In this document: one piece after another, positions 24,197-31,341 of the stretch | How positions within the stretch are numbered: the first letter of the stretch is position 1 | How the letters are laid out: each line of letters begins with the position of its first letter | Source of the DNA: Streptomyces sp. AW19M42 | Lineage (GTDB): Bacteria > Actinomycetota > Actinomycetes > Streptomycetales > Streptomycetaceae | DNA length: 40,304 bases | Direction: 5' to 3' | Assembly (NCBI GenBank): GCA_000470535.1 | Contig: CBRG010000079.1 | Span: 1-40,304, forward strand | The notes under the pieces: model-generated | What the model was told of the DNA's origin: nothing | Databases searched by the model: none | Seen by the model: the letters and a program-made list of their open reading frames with translations, nothing else | Position numbers and translations under genes: made by a program

Positions 24197-24239
24197 GCGG
24201 TTCCCGCAGAATGTCACATGTCGGCAACGCGCTGTAGTG

Positions 24240-24293
24240 ACTTGTCGACAAGTCTTGGGTGAGTCTGTGCAGTTAACATGCGGTATGCCGCAT
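24240..24293. repeat. Two palindromes between the sigma-factor genes
   Basis: ACTTGTCGACAAGT (24240-24253) is a perfect 14-bp palindrome. ATGCGG-TATG-CCGCAT (24278-24293) is a 6-bp hairpin. Both lie between the SigF-like stop and the SigN-like start, and could be a terminator plus a protein-binding site. Confidence 0.55.
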
Positions 24294-24336
24294 GACATCC
24301 GGCGGAAATTCTCAGGGAGCGGTCTACCCGTTCCGG

Positions 24337-25254
24337 TTACGCCTCGATCCTGTTTGCGGATCGCAGTCGGGCGAAACTTCTGGCGAGAAGCCTTGACACA
24401 TGCATCTGTGAGACTCCCAGTTCCGCGCTGATCTGGGACTGCGTCAGGTTGCTGTAGTAGCGCAGCAGCAGGATTCGCTGCTCGCGTTCGGGCAGCTGTA
24501 CGAGCAGGTGCCGGACCAGGTCGCGGTGCTCGACGCCGGCCAGGGCCGGGTCCTCGTAGCCGAGCCGGTCCAGCAGTCCGGGCAGCCCGTCACCCTCCTG
24601 GGCCGCTTCCAGCGAGGTCGCGTGGTACGAGCGCCCCGCCTCGATGCAGGCCAGCACCTCGTCCTCGGAGATCTTCAGCCGGGCGGCGATCTCCGCGGTG
24701 GTGGGTGAGCGGCCGTGAGCGGTCGTCAGGTCCTCGGTGGCGCCGGTGACCTGGACCCAGAGCTCGTGCAGCCGGCGCGGTACGTGGACGGTCCGCACGT
24801 TGTCCCGGAAGTACCGCTTGATCTCACCGACCACGGTCGGCATCGCGAAGGTCGGAAACTGGACACCGCGGTCGGGGTCGAACCGGTCGATGGCGTTGAT
24901 CAGGCCGATCGTGCCGACCTGGACGACGTCCTCCATCGGCTCGTTGCGGCTCCGGAACCGCGCCGCGGCGTACCGCACGAGGGGGAGGTTCGCCTCGATC
25001 AGCGCCGTCCGGACCCGGCCGTGCTCCGCGGTGCCCGGTTTCAGCCCCTTGAGCTGACCGAAGAGGACCTGGGTGAGCGCCCTGGTGTCCGCGCCCCGGG
25101 TCCTGGCGGGGGTGGTGTCGTCGGGCGTCTCGACCATCTGCACGGCCTGCTGCGGCGCCTGCTGCGGTGTCTGTTGCAGCTGATGCGGCTGTGGCTGTGG
25201 TTGCGGCGGCTGGGCGGTCTGGGGAGGCACTTGAGGCGCTGTACTGGCCGGCAC
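24337..25254 (-). CDS. sigF: Sporulation-type sigma factor SigF
   Basis: The 305-aa SigB-family sigma factor has a Gln/Pro-rich N-terminal extension at residues 7-39 (for example [19 protein letters not shown]). Region 2 is [20 protein letters not shown] with [20 protein letters not shown]. Region 4 is [20 protein letters not shown]. The core is closely similar to the neighbouring SigN-like protein, so the two are ancient paralogues. In S. coelicolor SigF is needed for late spore maturation. The symbol rests on order and the extension, not on alignment. The upstream 180 bp must hold its promoter, which I cannot identify with confidence. There is no adjacent anti-sigma gene. Confidence 0.8.
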   Translation of the reverse strand: MPASTAPQVPPQTAQPPQPQPQPHQLQQTPQQAPQQAVQMVETPDDTTPARTRGADTRALTQVLFGQLKGLKPGTAEHGRVRTALIEANLPLVRYAAARFRSRNEPMEDVVQVGTIGLINAIDRFDPDRGVQFPTFAMPTVVGEIKRYFRDNVRTVHVPRRLHELWVQVTGATEDLTTAHGRSPTTAEIAARLKISEDEVLACIEAGRSYHATSLEAAQEGDGLPGLLDRLGYEDPALAGVEHRDLVRHLLVQLPEREQRILLLRYYSNLTQSQISAELGVSQMHVSRLLARSFARLRSANRIEA

Positions 25255-25390
25255 GATGACGCCACCCCTTTGCGGTCAACTTCGGTCAACTCATCCGTCA
25301 AAAGCGGTCATAGCATCACAAGAAATGTCCACCAGGTGCAAGCACCCTATTGCGCCGTGTTGGCCTCGAATCGGTTTAAACACAAAGAAA

Positions 25391-25417
25391 AGCCCCTCAC
25401 CGCTGTGGTGAGGGGCT
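25391..25417 (-). terminator. Intrinsic terminator of Dabb operon
   Basis: AGCCCCTCACC (25391-25401) pairs perfectly with GGTGAGGGGCT (25407-25417) around a 5-nt loop. On the minus strand it is followed by TTTTCTTTGTG, giving a classic U-rich tail, 17 bp past the Dabb stop. Confidence 0.9.
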
Positions 25418-25433
25418 CGCAGGGCCGAAGGGG

Positions 25434-25727
25434 TCAGAACGGGTAGTCAGCGATCACCCAGGTGGCGAATTCGCGCCACTGACCGGCGGCCTCCTGGTGG
25501 GCCGGATGCTCGATGTAGCTCGTCAGCGCGGCCTCGTCGGTGACGGCGCAGTTGATGGCGAAGTCATACGCGATCGGCCGGTCCGTGATGTTCCAGGCGC
25601 ACTCCCAGAACTCCACCCCGGGGATCTTGTCCGGCAGTTCCCGGAAGGCCCCGACCCCCGCGACGACCCGCGGTTCGTCCCGCTCGACGCCATCGTTCAG
25701 CTTGAACAGGACCAGATGGCGGATCAT
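25434..25727 (-). CDS. Dabb (stress-responsive alpha/beta-barrel) protein
   Basis: The 97-aa protein begins MIRHLVLFKLNDGVERDEPR, contains PGVEFWECAWNITDRPIAYDFAI and ends HPAHQEAAGQWREFATWVI, the complete pattern of the Dabb family. These are dimeric ferredoxin-like barrels, some of which are enzymes or cyclases, while many are uncharacterised stress proteins. Translation follows a 54-aa membrane protein by 10 bp. The terminator at 25391-25417 ends the operon. Confidence 0.9.
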   Translation of the reverse strand: MIRHLVLFKLNDGVERDEPRVVAGVGAFRELPDKIPGVEFWECAWNITDRPIAYDFAINCAVTDEAALTSYIEHPAHQEAAGQWREFATWVIADYPF

Positions 25728-25737
25728 GGGGGTACTC

Positions 25738-25902
25738 CTAGTTCACGAGCTCGGACATGAAGTCACCGACGCTCTGCGCGGCACTCGAAACGCCCTCGAA
25801 CCCTACTTGGACGAGTTCCGCGGCACGGGCGGGGGATTTGATGATCGTGTAGAGGACGAAGACGACTATCACGTAGAGAGCGATCTTCTTCGCTTGCGCC
25901 AT
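25738..25902 (-). CDS. Small single-TM membrane protein, 54 aa
   Basis: Short but convincing: MAQAKKIALYVIVVFVLYTI is a positively charged start plus one membrane helix, and an amphipathic C-terminal half follows (ELVQVGFEGVSSAAQSVGDF). An in-frame ATG at 25992 would add 30 basic residues; the shorter form is preferred because the helix then begins at a natural N-terminus. It lies 10 bp upstream of the Dabb gene and is probably co-transcribed. The function is unknown. Confidence 0.65.
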   Translation of the reverse strand: MAQAKKIALYVIVVFVLYTIIKSPARAAELVQVGFEGVSSAAQSVGDFMSELVN

Positions 25903-26236
25903 CGGTCCCTGACTCCCCTTCGATCCCCTGCGCGGTCGGGCGAGTCTATCCGCACGAATGGCCGTATCAGCCTGGTGTTTCCGATCACTCATGCGAACTT
26001 CAGGGACCAAGGGCCCGGCGACCGGGGCCCTTCGCCCACCCGCTCGGCCCCCGCCGCGGGGCAGGAAGGATGACGAGCCCGGCGGATGTGGCAGAAACTC
26101 CGCGGGGCGAGGAACAGGACCTCTCTGTCGGGTCCGCGCCGCGGCACCCCCCGATCGCGGCAAGGGCCGGAAGGTCCTGTTCTCATCGGGGGAGCGGCTT
26201 GTCCCCCCGGTGCTGGCCCCCCCGACCTGATCTTCC

Positions 26237-26277
26237 CGGTGGCCCCGGGTCCGGCACGGCCGGACCCGGGGCCACCG
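26237..26277. terminator. Perfect 18-bp hairpin
   Basis: Positions 26237-26254 pair perfectly with 26260-26277 around a 5-nt loop. The stem is almost entirely G/C, it has no U-tract, and it probably acts as the second of two tandem terminators behind the SARP gene. Confidence 0.75.
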
Positions 26278-26307
26278 GCGTACGCGGGAGCGGCCCGGTG
26301 ACCGGGA

Positions 26308-26343
26308 GGCTGTCCCGGCTACGGGGGAGAAGCCGGGACAGCC
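26308..26343 (-). terminator. 13-bp hairpin terminator of SARP gene
   Basis: GGCTGTCCCGGCT (26308-26320) pairs with AGCCGGGACAGCC (26331-26343) around a 10-nt loop, about 25 bp past the SARP stop on the minus strand. Confidence 0.75.
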
Positions 26344-26367
26344 GCCGAGTCACCGGGCAGCCTCGCG

Positions 26368-27738
26368 TTACCCGAACGAGCCGCCTGGAGGGGTGCTCTT
26401 CGGCGGGGTAAGGATCACCACGTTCAGGTCGTCGTTGCCGCGTGACCTGAGAACGTGGGAGACCACGTTGACCGGCTCCGGCGTCACGTGGGGCAGGTCG
26501 AAGGTGAAGTGGTGCCCCTCCCTCGAATCAACCTCGACGATCTCCCCTCTGCCGATGCGGGGACCTTGCGGGTGCTTGTTCAGTTCCGCCTTGAGGGATC
26601 TGAGGGCCGCATCTTCGGGCATGAGTCTCAGTGCCCTTTCCAGCATCCCCAGATAGACGGCTGCGTGATCTTCCCAGTCGTGCAGGCACGAACGAGCCGC
26701 CGGGTCCGTGAGAACCCATTTCATCAGGTTGGCATTCTCCTTTGCGAGCCAGGGGAACCACCGGAACATCGCCTGATTACCGTGCAGGATGTTCCAACTC
26801 CTGTCCGATACGTACGCAGGGTTGGGCTCCTGTCCTCGCAGGAGGTCAGTGATCCACGGCGGTACGGTTCCCGCCTTTCTTAGGGTTCGTGGAGCGCGTG
26901 ATTCCTTCGGGAGAGCCCGGTGCGGGCCCGGCTGGGGCACCGGGGGTGCCCCGCGAACGGCCCGTTCGAGTCCCAGCTGGAGGCTTTGTATACGGGGGGA
27001 TGGAGAGACACCGATAGATTCGGCCAGCGCCTTGCTGAGGCGGATGCATTCTTCCAGGGCTTCCAAAGATCGTCCGGAGGACGAAAGTTCTCTAATCAAC
27101 ATTTCCCACAGGCGTTCTTGTAAGGGATATCGAGTGATCTCCCGCCGTAGCCTGGCGATCACTTCGGACGCCCCCAGCTCCTTCGACGCGAGCCGGCACC
27201 AGGCCTCCAGGGCGGCGTGCCACTCCTCGTGCAGGGCGACCGCCTCCGCCGCGAAGGGATGGCCGTTGAGACCCTCCAATGCGGGTCCCCGCCACAGCGC
27301 CAGCCCGTCCGACAGGGTCTGCATGGCTGCGTGGCGATGTCCTCCTCTCATGAGGACGCGGGCGCGCTCGTTGGAGTCACGCCATGTCTTGAGGTCGATG
27401 TGGATGGCGCCCGACGGTATTCGATACCCTCCCGCTTCGGTGGATATGAGGTCTCTTCCGTTCGGAAGGTCTCTGCGGAGTCTCGATATGATTTTGCGGA
27501 TCTGTTCCGTGGCGCTTTCCGGTTCGTCATCCTCCCAGGCGGCCTCGATCAGACGGTGGTTCGGAACCACGTGGGGGGAGGCCAGCAGCAGATACGCGAG
27601 AACACGCCTGGCGGCTTCGCCCCGAACACGTGCCGGCTCATGGTTTATGTGAATTTCTGGGATCCCGAGAAGCTTGACATGGAAGCTTGGGGCCCCTTCC
27701 GGACGGGTGTATTTATTCCGGGAGAGTGTTTCGAGCAT
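26368..27738 (-). CDS. SARP regulator fused to MmyB-type ligand-binding domain
   Basis: The 456-aa protein has three parts. An OmpR-like DNA-binding domain at about 18-108 contains FHVKLLGIPEIHI and EQIRKIISRLRRDL. A bacterial transcriptional activation (BTAD) domain at about 115-260 contains DLKTWRDSNERARVLM and LQERLWEMLIRELSSSG. A C-terminal MmyB-like ligand-binding domain at about 293-392 has PAYVSDRSWNILHGNQAMF, NLMKWVLTDPAARSCL and HDWEDHAAVYLGMLERALR. SARPs activate antibiotic clusters by binding heptameric repeats near -35. The MmyB domain normally follows an XRE helix-turn-helix and has been linked to fatty-acid-like ligands, so this arrangement is atypical. Leu206 is encoded by TTA (27123-27121), suggesting bldA control. 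Codon use is less GC-biased than in neighbours. Confidence 0.88.
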   Translation of the reverse strand: MLETLSRNKYTRPEGAPSFHVKLLGIPEIHINHEPARVRGEAARRVLAYLLLASPHVVPNHRLIEAAWEDDEPESATEQIRKIISRLRRDLPNGRDLISTEAGGYRIPSGAIHIDLKTWRDSNERARVLMRGGHRHAAMQTLSDGLALWRGPALEGLNGHPFAAEAVALHEEWHAALEAWCRLASKELGASEVIARLRREITRYPLQERLWEMLIRELSSSGRSLEALEECIRLSKALAESIGVSPSPRIQSLQLGLERAVRGAPPVPQPGPHRALPKESRAPRTLRKAGTVPPWITDLLRGQEPNPAYVSDRSWNILHGNQAMFRWFPWLAKENANLMKWVLTDPAARSCLHDWEDHAAVYLGMLERALRLMPEDAALRSLKAELNKHPQGPRIGRGEIVEVDSREGHHFTFDLPHVTPEPVNVVSHVLRSRGNDDLNVVILTPPKSTPPGGSFG

Positions 27739-27882
27739 GGTCCTGGCCTTCCGTAGTGGTTGGCCAGGGAGGGCGGCGTCGATCCCCTGGCTTTCTTCTC
27801 TTCCTTCTAGATTTTCCCGCCTTGTGTCGCCGAGATCAGGCGGATTGCAGATATTTGATGGAAATTTACGAACCGGAGGGGT

Positions 27883-27916
27883 GGGTGGGCGCGAAACATG
27901 TATGTCGCGCCCACCC
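27883..27916 (-). terminator. 12-bp hairpin after SnoaL-MFS-AKR operon
   Basis: GGGTGGGCGCGA (27883-27894) pairs with TCGCGCCCACCC (27905-27916), loop 10 nt, immediately beyond the SnoaL-like gene stop on the minus strand. It isolates this operon from the SARP gene downstream. Confidence 0.75.
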
Positions 27917-27922
27917 CGGTGA

Positions 27923-28309
27923 CTACTGGAGCTGAGCCTCGAAGATCGACCGGTTGAAGTAGGCCTTGGCCTCGCGGATCAGGCCCGTGTCGCCGATTTC
28001 GTAGATGTTGATGCCGGACCAGTTGACCGATTTGCCGTCGAGCGAGACGGCGGCTCCGCGCCAGGAGACGGCCACGGAGTTGCCGACGCTGTGGGCCTCG
28101 GTGGGGGTCAGGCCGAGGAAGGGGTCGAAGCTGGGGATCACGGACTTCACGAAGGTCCGGATCGCCTCGCGGCCTTCGAGGGGGGCCGCGCCGACCGGGT
28201 CGTGGAACGTCGCGTGCTCCTCGAACGCGTCGGCCCAGGCGTCCGCGTCTCCCTTTTGCGATGCGGTGAAGAACTGCAGGACGGACTTGGGCATGGCGGG
28301 GAATGTCAT
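27923..28309 (-). CDS. SnoaL/NTF2-like protein (copy 1)
   Basis: The 128-aa protein is a single NTF2-like cone-shaped domain: VLQFFTASQKGDADAWADAF opens it, FHDPVGAAPLEGREAIRTFV forms the rim and VNWSGINIYEIGDTGLI the core strands. The family includes aldol-type polyketide cyclases (SnoaL), dehydratases and isomerases. It lacks a signal peptide. ATG 28309 has a GAAGGAAG SD. It is about 60% identical by eye to the exported copy at 39581-40117, sharing FPAMP(K/R)SVL, PFLG(L/I)TP(T/V)EAH and VNWSGINIY. It is the last gene of an AKR-MFS-SnoaL operon, and a tailoring role for the cluster product is inferred. Confidence 0.85.
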   Translation of the reverse strand: MTFPAMPKSVLQFFTASQKGDADAWADAFEEHATFHDPVGAAPLEGREAIRTFVKSVIPSFDPFLGLTPTEAHSVGNSVAVSWRGAAVSLDGKSVNWSGINIYEIGDTGLIREAKAYFNRSIFEAQLQ

Positions 28310-28328
28310 GAGCTTCCTTCTCTTTTGG

Positions 28329-28352
28329 CGGGTTGGCGGGTTGGCGGGTTGG
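28329..28352 (+). repeat. GGCGGGTT tandem repeat
   Basis: Three consecutive copies of an 8-bp unit (GGCGGGTT), followed by a variant GGCCGGTG, lie between the MFS stop and the SnoaL start. It is likely replication slippage with no evident function. Confidence 0.8.
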
Positions 28353-28384
28353 CCGGTGGATGCGGGGTGCCGGGACCCGGCGGG

Positions 28385-29638
28385 TCAGCCGACGACCTCC
28401 GCGTTCTGTTGGTCGTAGCGGCGGGCGGTGGGGAGTACGGCGAGGCCGGCCAGCACCAGCACGCCCTGGACCGCGCAGACGCCGCTCCAGCCGTAGGCGC
28501 CGTAGCAGGCGCTGGCGAGGGCCGCCGAGACAGCCCCGCTGAGGAACACCGCGACCATGTAGACGGTGTTGGCGCGGCTGCGGGCCTCGGGGAGGTAGGC
28601 GAAGATGCGGGCCTGGTTGGCGATCTGGCTCCACTGCACCGCCACGTTCACCAGCACGATGGCCGCGATCATGAAGGCCAGGGTGGTGCCCCCCAGCGCG
28701 TACGCCCCGGTGGAGACGAGGGCGAGCACCAGCGAGGCGCCGATGATGGGAGTGGCCCCGCGGCGGTCGATGAACCGGCCGGCCCAGGGAGCGGCGAACG
28801 CTCCGGCGAGGCCGAGCAGTCCGAAGAGGCCGGCTGTCGCGCTGCTGTATCCGTACGGGTCGTCGGTGAGGACCAGGACCAGCGTGGCCCACGTGGCGGT
28901 GTACGCGCCGAACAGCGCACCGTGCAGCAGGCAGGCGTGGCGCAGCGCGGGCTCCTGCCGGAGCAGTCGGGGCAGCGAGACCAGCAGGCCGCGGTAGGGC
29001 ATGGTCGGCCTGGCCGACTCGCGCGGCAGCAGCAACAGGGTGACCAGACCGGTCAGGGCGGTCAGGGCGGCGGCGAGGATGTACACCGCGCGCCAGCCGA
29101 ACGCCTCGCCCACGAGACCCCCGATGACCCGGGAGCCGATGATGCCGGTCATCAGACCGATCTGGACGTTGGCGACGATGGAGGCCCGCTTCTCGGGCGG
29201 TGCGAGCTCGGAGGCCAGGGGTACCAGGACCTGCGGCACCACGGTGGCGGCGCCGATCAGAACGGCCGCCGCGGCGAGCACCGACAGGCCGGGTGCGGCG
29301 GCGGCCAGCAGCAGCATGAGGACGGTGGCCGCGAGCATGGCGGTCAGCAGCGGGCGCCGGCGGCGCACGTCGCCGAGCGGGACGAGGAACAGAATGCCCG
29401 CGGCGTATCCGAACTGCGCGCAGGTGACCACGATGCCGGCAGCGGAGTCCGAGACGCCCAGGTTGTGGGCGAACAGGTTGAGCAGTGGCTGCGCCAGGTA
29501 GACGTTGGCGACGGTGGCGCCGCTGCACACCGCCATCATCAGGAACAGAGCGGGGTGCACGGCGGGGCCCGGCGCGTCCTTGGCGTGAGAGCCCGTTGCC
29601 GGAGCGGCCGGTGCCGGAGCGGTGTCCGAGTCGGACAT
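28385..29638 (-). CDS. MFS exporter, 12 helices
   Basis: The 417-aa protein has an Ala/Pro-rich N-terminal tail and then about 12 membrane helices. A motif A-like loop GDVRRRRPLLTAML follows TM2 and VPLASELAPPEKRASIV lies between TM4 and TM5. It belongs to the same general class as bacterial drug or metabolite exporters. It sits between the aldo/keto reductase and SnoaL genes in one operon (gaps of 60 and 75 bp), so export of the cluster product is the natural role. The SD before ATG 29638 is weak (TAGGGA). Confidence 0.88.
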   Translation of the reverse strand: MSDSDTAPAPAAPATGSHAKDAPGPAVHPALFLMMAVCSGATVANVYLAQPLLNLFAHNLGVSDSAAGIVVTCAQFGYAAGILFLVPLGDVRRRRPLLTAMLAATVLMLLLAAAAPGLSVLAAAAVLIGAATVVPQVLVPLASELAPPEKRASIVANVQIGLMTGIIGSRVIGGLVGEAFGWRAVYILAAALTALTGLVTLLLLPRESARPTMPYRGLLVSLPRLLRQEPALRHACLLHGALFGAYTATWATLVLVLTDDPYGYSSATAGLFGLLGLAGAFAAPWAGRFIDRRGATPIIGASLVLALVSTGAYALGGTTLAFMIAAIVLVNVAVQWSQIANQARIFAYLPEARSRANTVYMVAVFLSGAVSAALASACYGAYGWSGVCAVQGVLVLAGLAVLPTARRYDQQNAEVVG

Positions 29639-29698
29639 GGGAATCCCTAGGGGTCGAGATCGGCTGGGGACGGAGGGCCGGTGGTTTCGCCCGCCCTG

Positions 29699-30538
29699 TC
29701 AGTCGTAGTGGGCGGCGATGGCGGATCTCTCCGCGTTGGACATCGGGGGCGCGGCGCCCGCCGTGATGTTGGCCATGAGGTGCGCGGGGTCGAGCGTGGC
29801 CGGGAGGGTGACATGGACCCGTGGATCGGACAGCCCCCAGCGCAGCAGGGATTCGGCCGACGGCTTGCCGTGTGCGGTGCCCGGCCGCCCCCGTCCGGTC
29901 AGCAGGTTCCCCTCGGCGTAGGGGCGCATGACCAGGACACCGAGATCCAGCTCCTGGGCGAGCGGGAGGATGCGTTCCTCCATCGCCCGCTCCAGCGGGT
30001 TCAGCGGGATCTGGATGACGTCGAGGATGCCCGAGCGCATGGCCGCCTCAAGATCGGCGGTCGTGCCGCCGCCGAAGGCGCCGTCGCGCCAGAAAGTGGC
30101 CCCGATCAGCCCGATCCGGCCTCGTTCGCGCTCCTGCTGGAGCCACTGTGCGTGGGCGCGCCAGCCGATGAGGTGGTGGAGCTGCAACAGCTCGATGTGC
30201 CCGTCGAAGAGGCGGAGCTGCCGATCGAACTGGCGGCGGCCGCCCTCGCGCTCCTCGGACCAGATCTTCGTGGCGACGAAGGCGCGGGAACGGTCCGTGC
30301 CCAGTGCCCGGCCGAGGACCTCCTCGGAGCGCCCGTAGACCGGGGCGGTGTCGAAGACGCGTACCCCGTTCTCCAGGGCCCGGACGACCACCCGTCGCGC
30401 CAGGTGCACCTTCTGCGGGGGCAGATCGAACCTGCGCCAGGTCCCGAGCCCGACGCACGGCAGGAGTGGCCCTGTGCTGCCGAGGCGGCGCCGGTGCATC
30501 GCTGGTGTCTCCGTTCCTGGAGACTCTGGGAAGCTCAT
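29699..30538 (-). CDS. Aldo/keto reductase
   Basis: The 279-aa protein carries the AKR catalytic tetrad: Asp and Tyr in VFDTAPVYGRSEEVLG, Lys in FVATKIWSEE and His in IELLQLHH. A shortened C-terminal NADPH-binding part (PSAESLLRWGLSDPRVHVTLP) follows. The ATG at 30538 is preferred because a promoter-like pair (30574-30569 and 30551-30546) would start the transcript almost exactly at this codon; an ATG at 30547 is in frame too. Some AKRs reduce keto-sugars, so it may supply the 4-keto reduction missing from the dTDP-sugar genes (inference). It is divergent from the TetR gene. Confidence 0.87.
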   Translation of the reverse strand: MSFPESPGTETPAMHRRRLGSTGPLLPCVGLGTWRRFDLPPQKVHLARRVVVRALENGVRVFDTAPVYGRSEEVLGRALGTDRSRAFVATKIWSEEREGGRRQFDRQLRLFDGHIELLQLHHLIGWRAHAQWLQQERERGRIGLIGATFWRDGAFGGGTTADLEAAMRSGILDVIQIPLNPLERAMEERILPLAQELDLGVLVMRPYAEGNLLTGRGRPGTAHGKPSAESLLRWGLSDPRVHVTLPATLDPAHLMANITAGAAPPMSNAERSAIAAHYD

Positions 30539-30545
30539 GGGTATC

Positions 30546-30574
30546 ATTTAACTCAACCAGTTGGTTTAAATCAA
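30546..30574 (-). promoter_or_regulatory. Candidate AKR promoter, leaderless
   Basis: On the minus strand TTGATT (30574-30569) and TTAAAT (30551-30546) are 17 bp apart. The expected start of transcription, about 7 nt past the -10, coincides with the ATG at 30538, and no SD exists. The spacer contains the operator palindrome. Confidence 0.45.
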
Positions 30575-30586
30575 CCAGATAGTTTA
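30553..30586. promoter_or_regulatory. Tandem TetR operators
   Basis: TCAACCAGTTGGTTTA (30553-30568), built on the palindrome AACCA-GT-TGGTT, and the variant TCAACCAGATAGTTTA (30571-30586) lie 18 bp apart between the divergent AKR and TetR genes. The first copy recurs exactly at 39384-39399 in the opposite orientation. Confidence 0.8.
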
Positions 30587-30677
30587 ATTAGTGTCTGAGT
30601 GTGACCTGTGTCACATGCGCCCGGTTCGCTGTGGGAGGGCACTATGTGACATCTGCCGTCCAGGGAGGATTCGTCGG

Positions 30678-31265
30678 GTGAGCTCACGCTCGGAGCAGAC
30701 GAGAAACCGCATCTACGAGGCCGCGCTGGAGGAGTTCGCCCGGTTCGGTGTCGCAGGCGCGCGCGTCGACCGCATCGCGCAGGCGGCCCAGGCCAACAAA
30801 CAGGCGATCTACCTCTACTACGGGGACAAGGACAAGCTCTTCTCCACCGTTCTGGGCCGCGCCCTCGACGAGCTGGCCGAGGCCGTGCCGCCGTCGTCCG
30901 AGACCGGCGATGTCGCCGACTACATCGACCGGCTCTTCACCTACCACCAGGAACACCCGTCGATCCTCCGGCTCCTGCTGTGGGAGGCGCTGGAGTACAA
31001 CCAGGTGCCCGTGCCCGATGAGGACTCGCGCACGGCCCACTACCAGGAGAAGGCGCGGGCGGTCGGCGGGATAGGGGCACTCACGGGGCCGGACGGAAAG
31101 GACCTGGGCTCACAGGCCATGCTGCTCCTCTTCACCGGGCTCGTCGGCTGGCCGTTGGCCGTTCCGCAGGTCACCCGCATGATCATGGGCGGCGAGCCGG
31201 AAGCCCTGGACCGGGTCAAGAGCGCCGCTGTCGCCGCCGCGCAGGCGATCGCCGGTCAGGCCTGA
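30678..31265 (+). CDS. TetR-family repressor of the cluster
   Basis: The 195-aa protein starts at GTG 30678, 8 nt after a strong GGGAGGA SD. A longer frame from ATG 30591 would add 29 cysteine-rich residues without SD and is not used. The helix-turn-helix is at about 10-55 (EQTRNRIYEAALEEFARFGV and RIAQAAQANKQAIYLYYGDKD). The C-terminal domain resembles the AcrR/TetR_C_17 type, with FTYHQEHPSILRLLLWEALE. Divergent from the AKR gene across tandem operators, it is the best candidate to bind them and the identical site before the sugar genes. Confidence 0.88.
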   Translation: MSSRSEQTRNRIYEAALEEFARFGVAGARVDRIAQAAQANKQAIYLYYGDKDKLFSTVLGRALDELAEAVPPSSETGDVADYIDRLFTYHQEHPSILRLLLWEALEYNQVPVPDEDSRTAHYQEKARAVGGIGALTGPDGKDLGSQAMLLLFTGLVGWPLAVPQVTRMIMGGEPEALDRVKSAAVAAAQAIAGQA

Positions 31266-31295
31266 GGCCGCGACTCGCGGCGGGCGCGCCGAAAA

Positions 31296-31319
31296 GGCGG
31301 CCGGGGATCTCCGGCCGCC
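31296..31319. terminator. Bidirectional terminator hairpin
   Basis: GGCGGCCGG (31296-31304) pairs with CCGGCCGCC (31311-31319) around a 6-nt loop, midway between the converging TetR and amidohydrolase-like genes. Confidence 0.7.
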
Positions 31320-31341
31320 CTTCCGGCGGTTCAGGCCGGCG

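Larger units (their letters stand above)
25903..26367. other. Cluster-boundary intergenic region with hairpins
   Basis: About 465 bp hold no convincing gene. Three inverted structures are present: 11-bp arms GAACAGGACCT (26112-26122) and AGGTCCTGTTC (26172-26182), and two strong hairpins at 26237-26277 and 26308-26343. The segment separates the sigma/Dabb block from the biosynthetic cluster. Confidence 0.5.

Noticed and set aside
28329..28352. GGCGGGTT repeats as an operator array
   Set aside because: The perfect short-unit array with a decayed edge looks like slippage and has no palindromic symmetry.
30591..30677. Upstream ATG start for the cluster TetR, adding a Cys-rich N-terminus
   Set aside because: No SD precedes that ATG, while GTG 30678 has GGGAGGA at ideal spacing and places the helix-turn-helix at the usual position.
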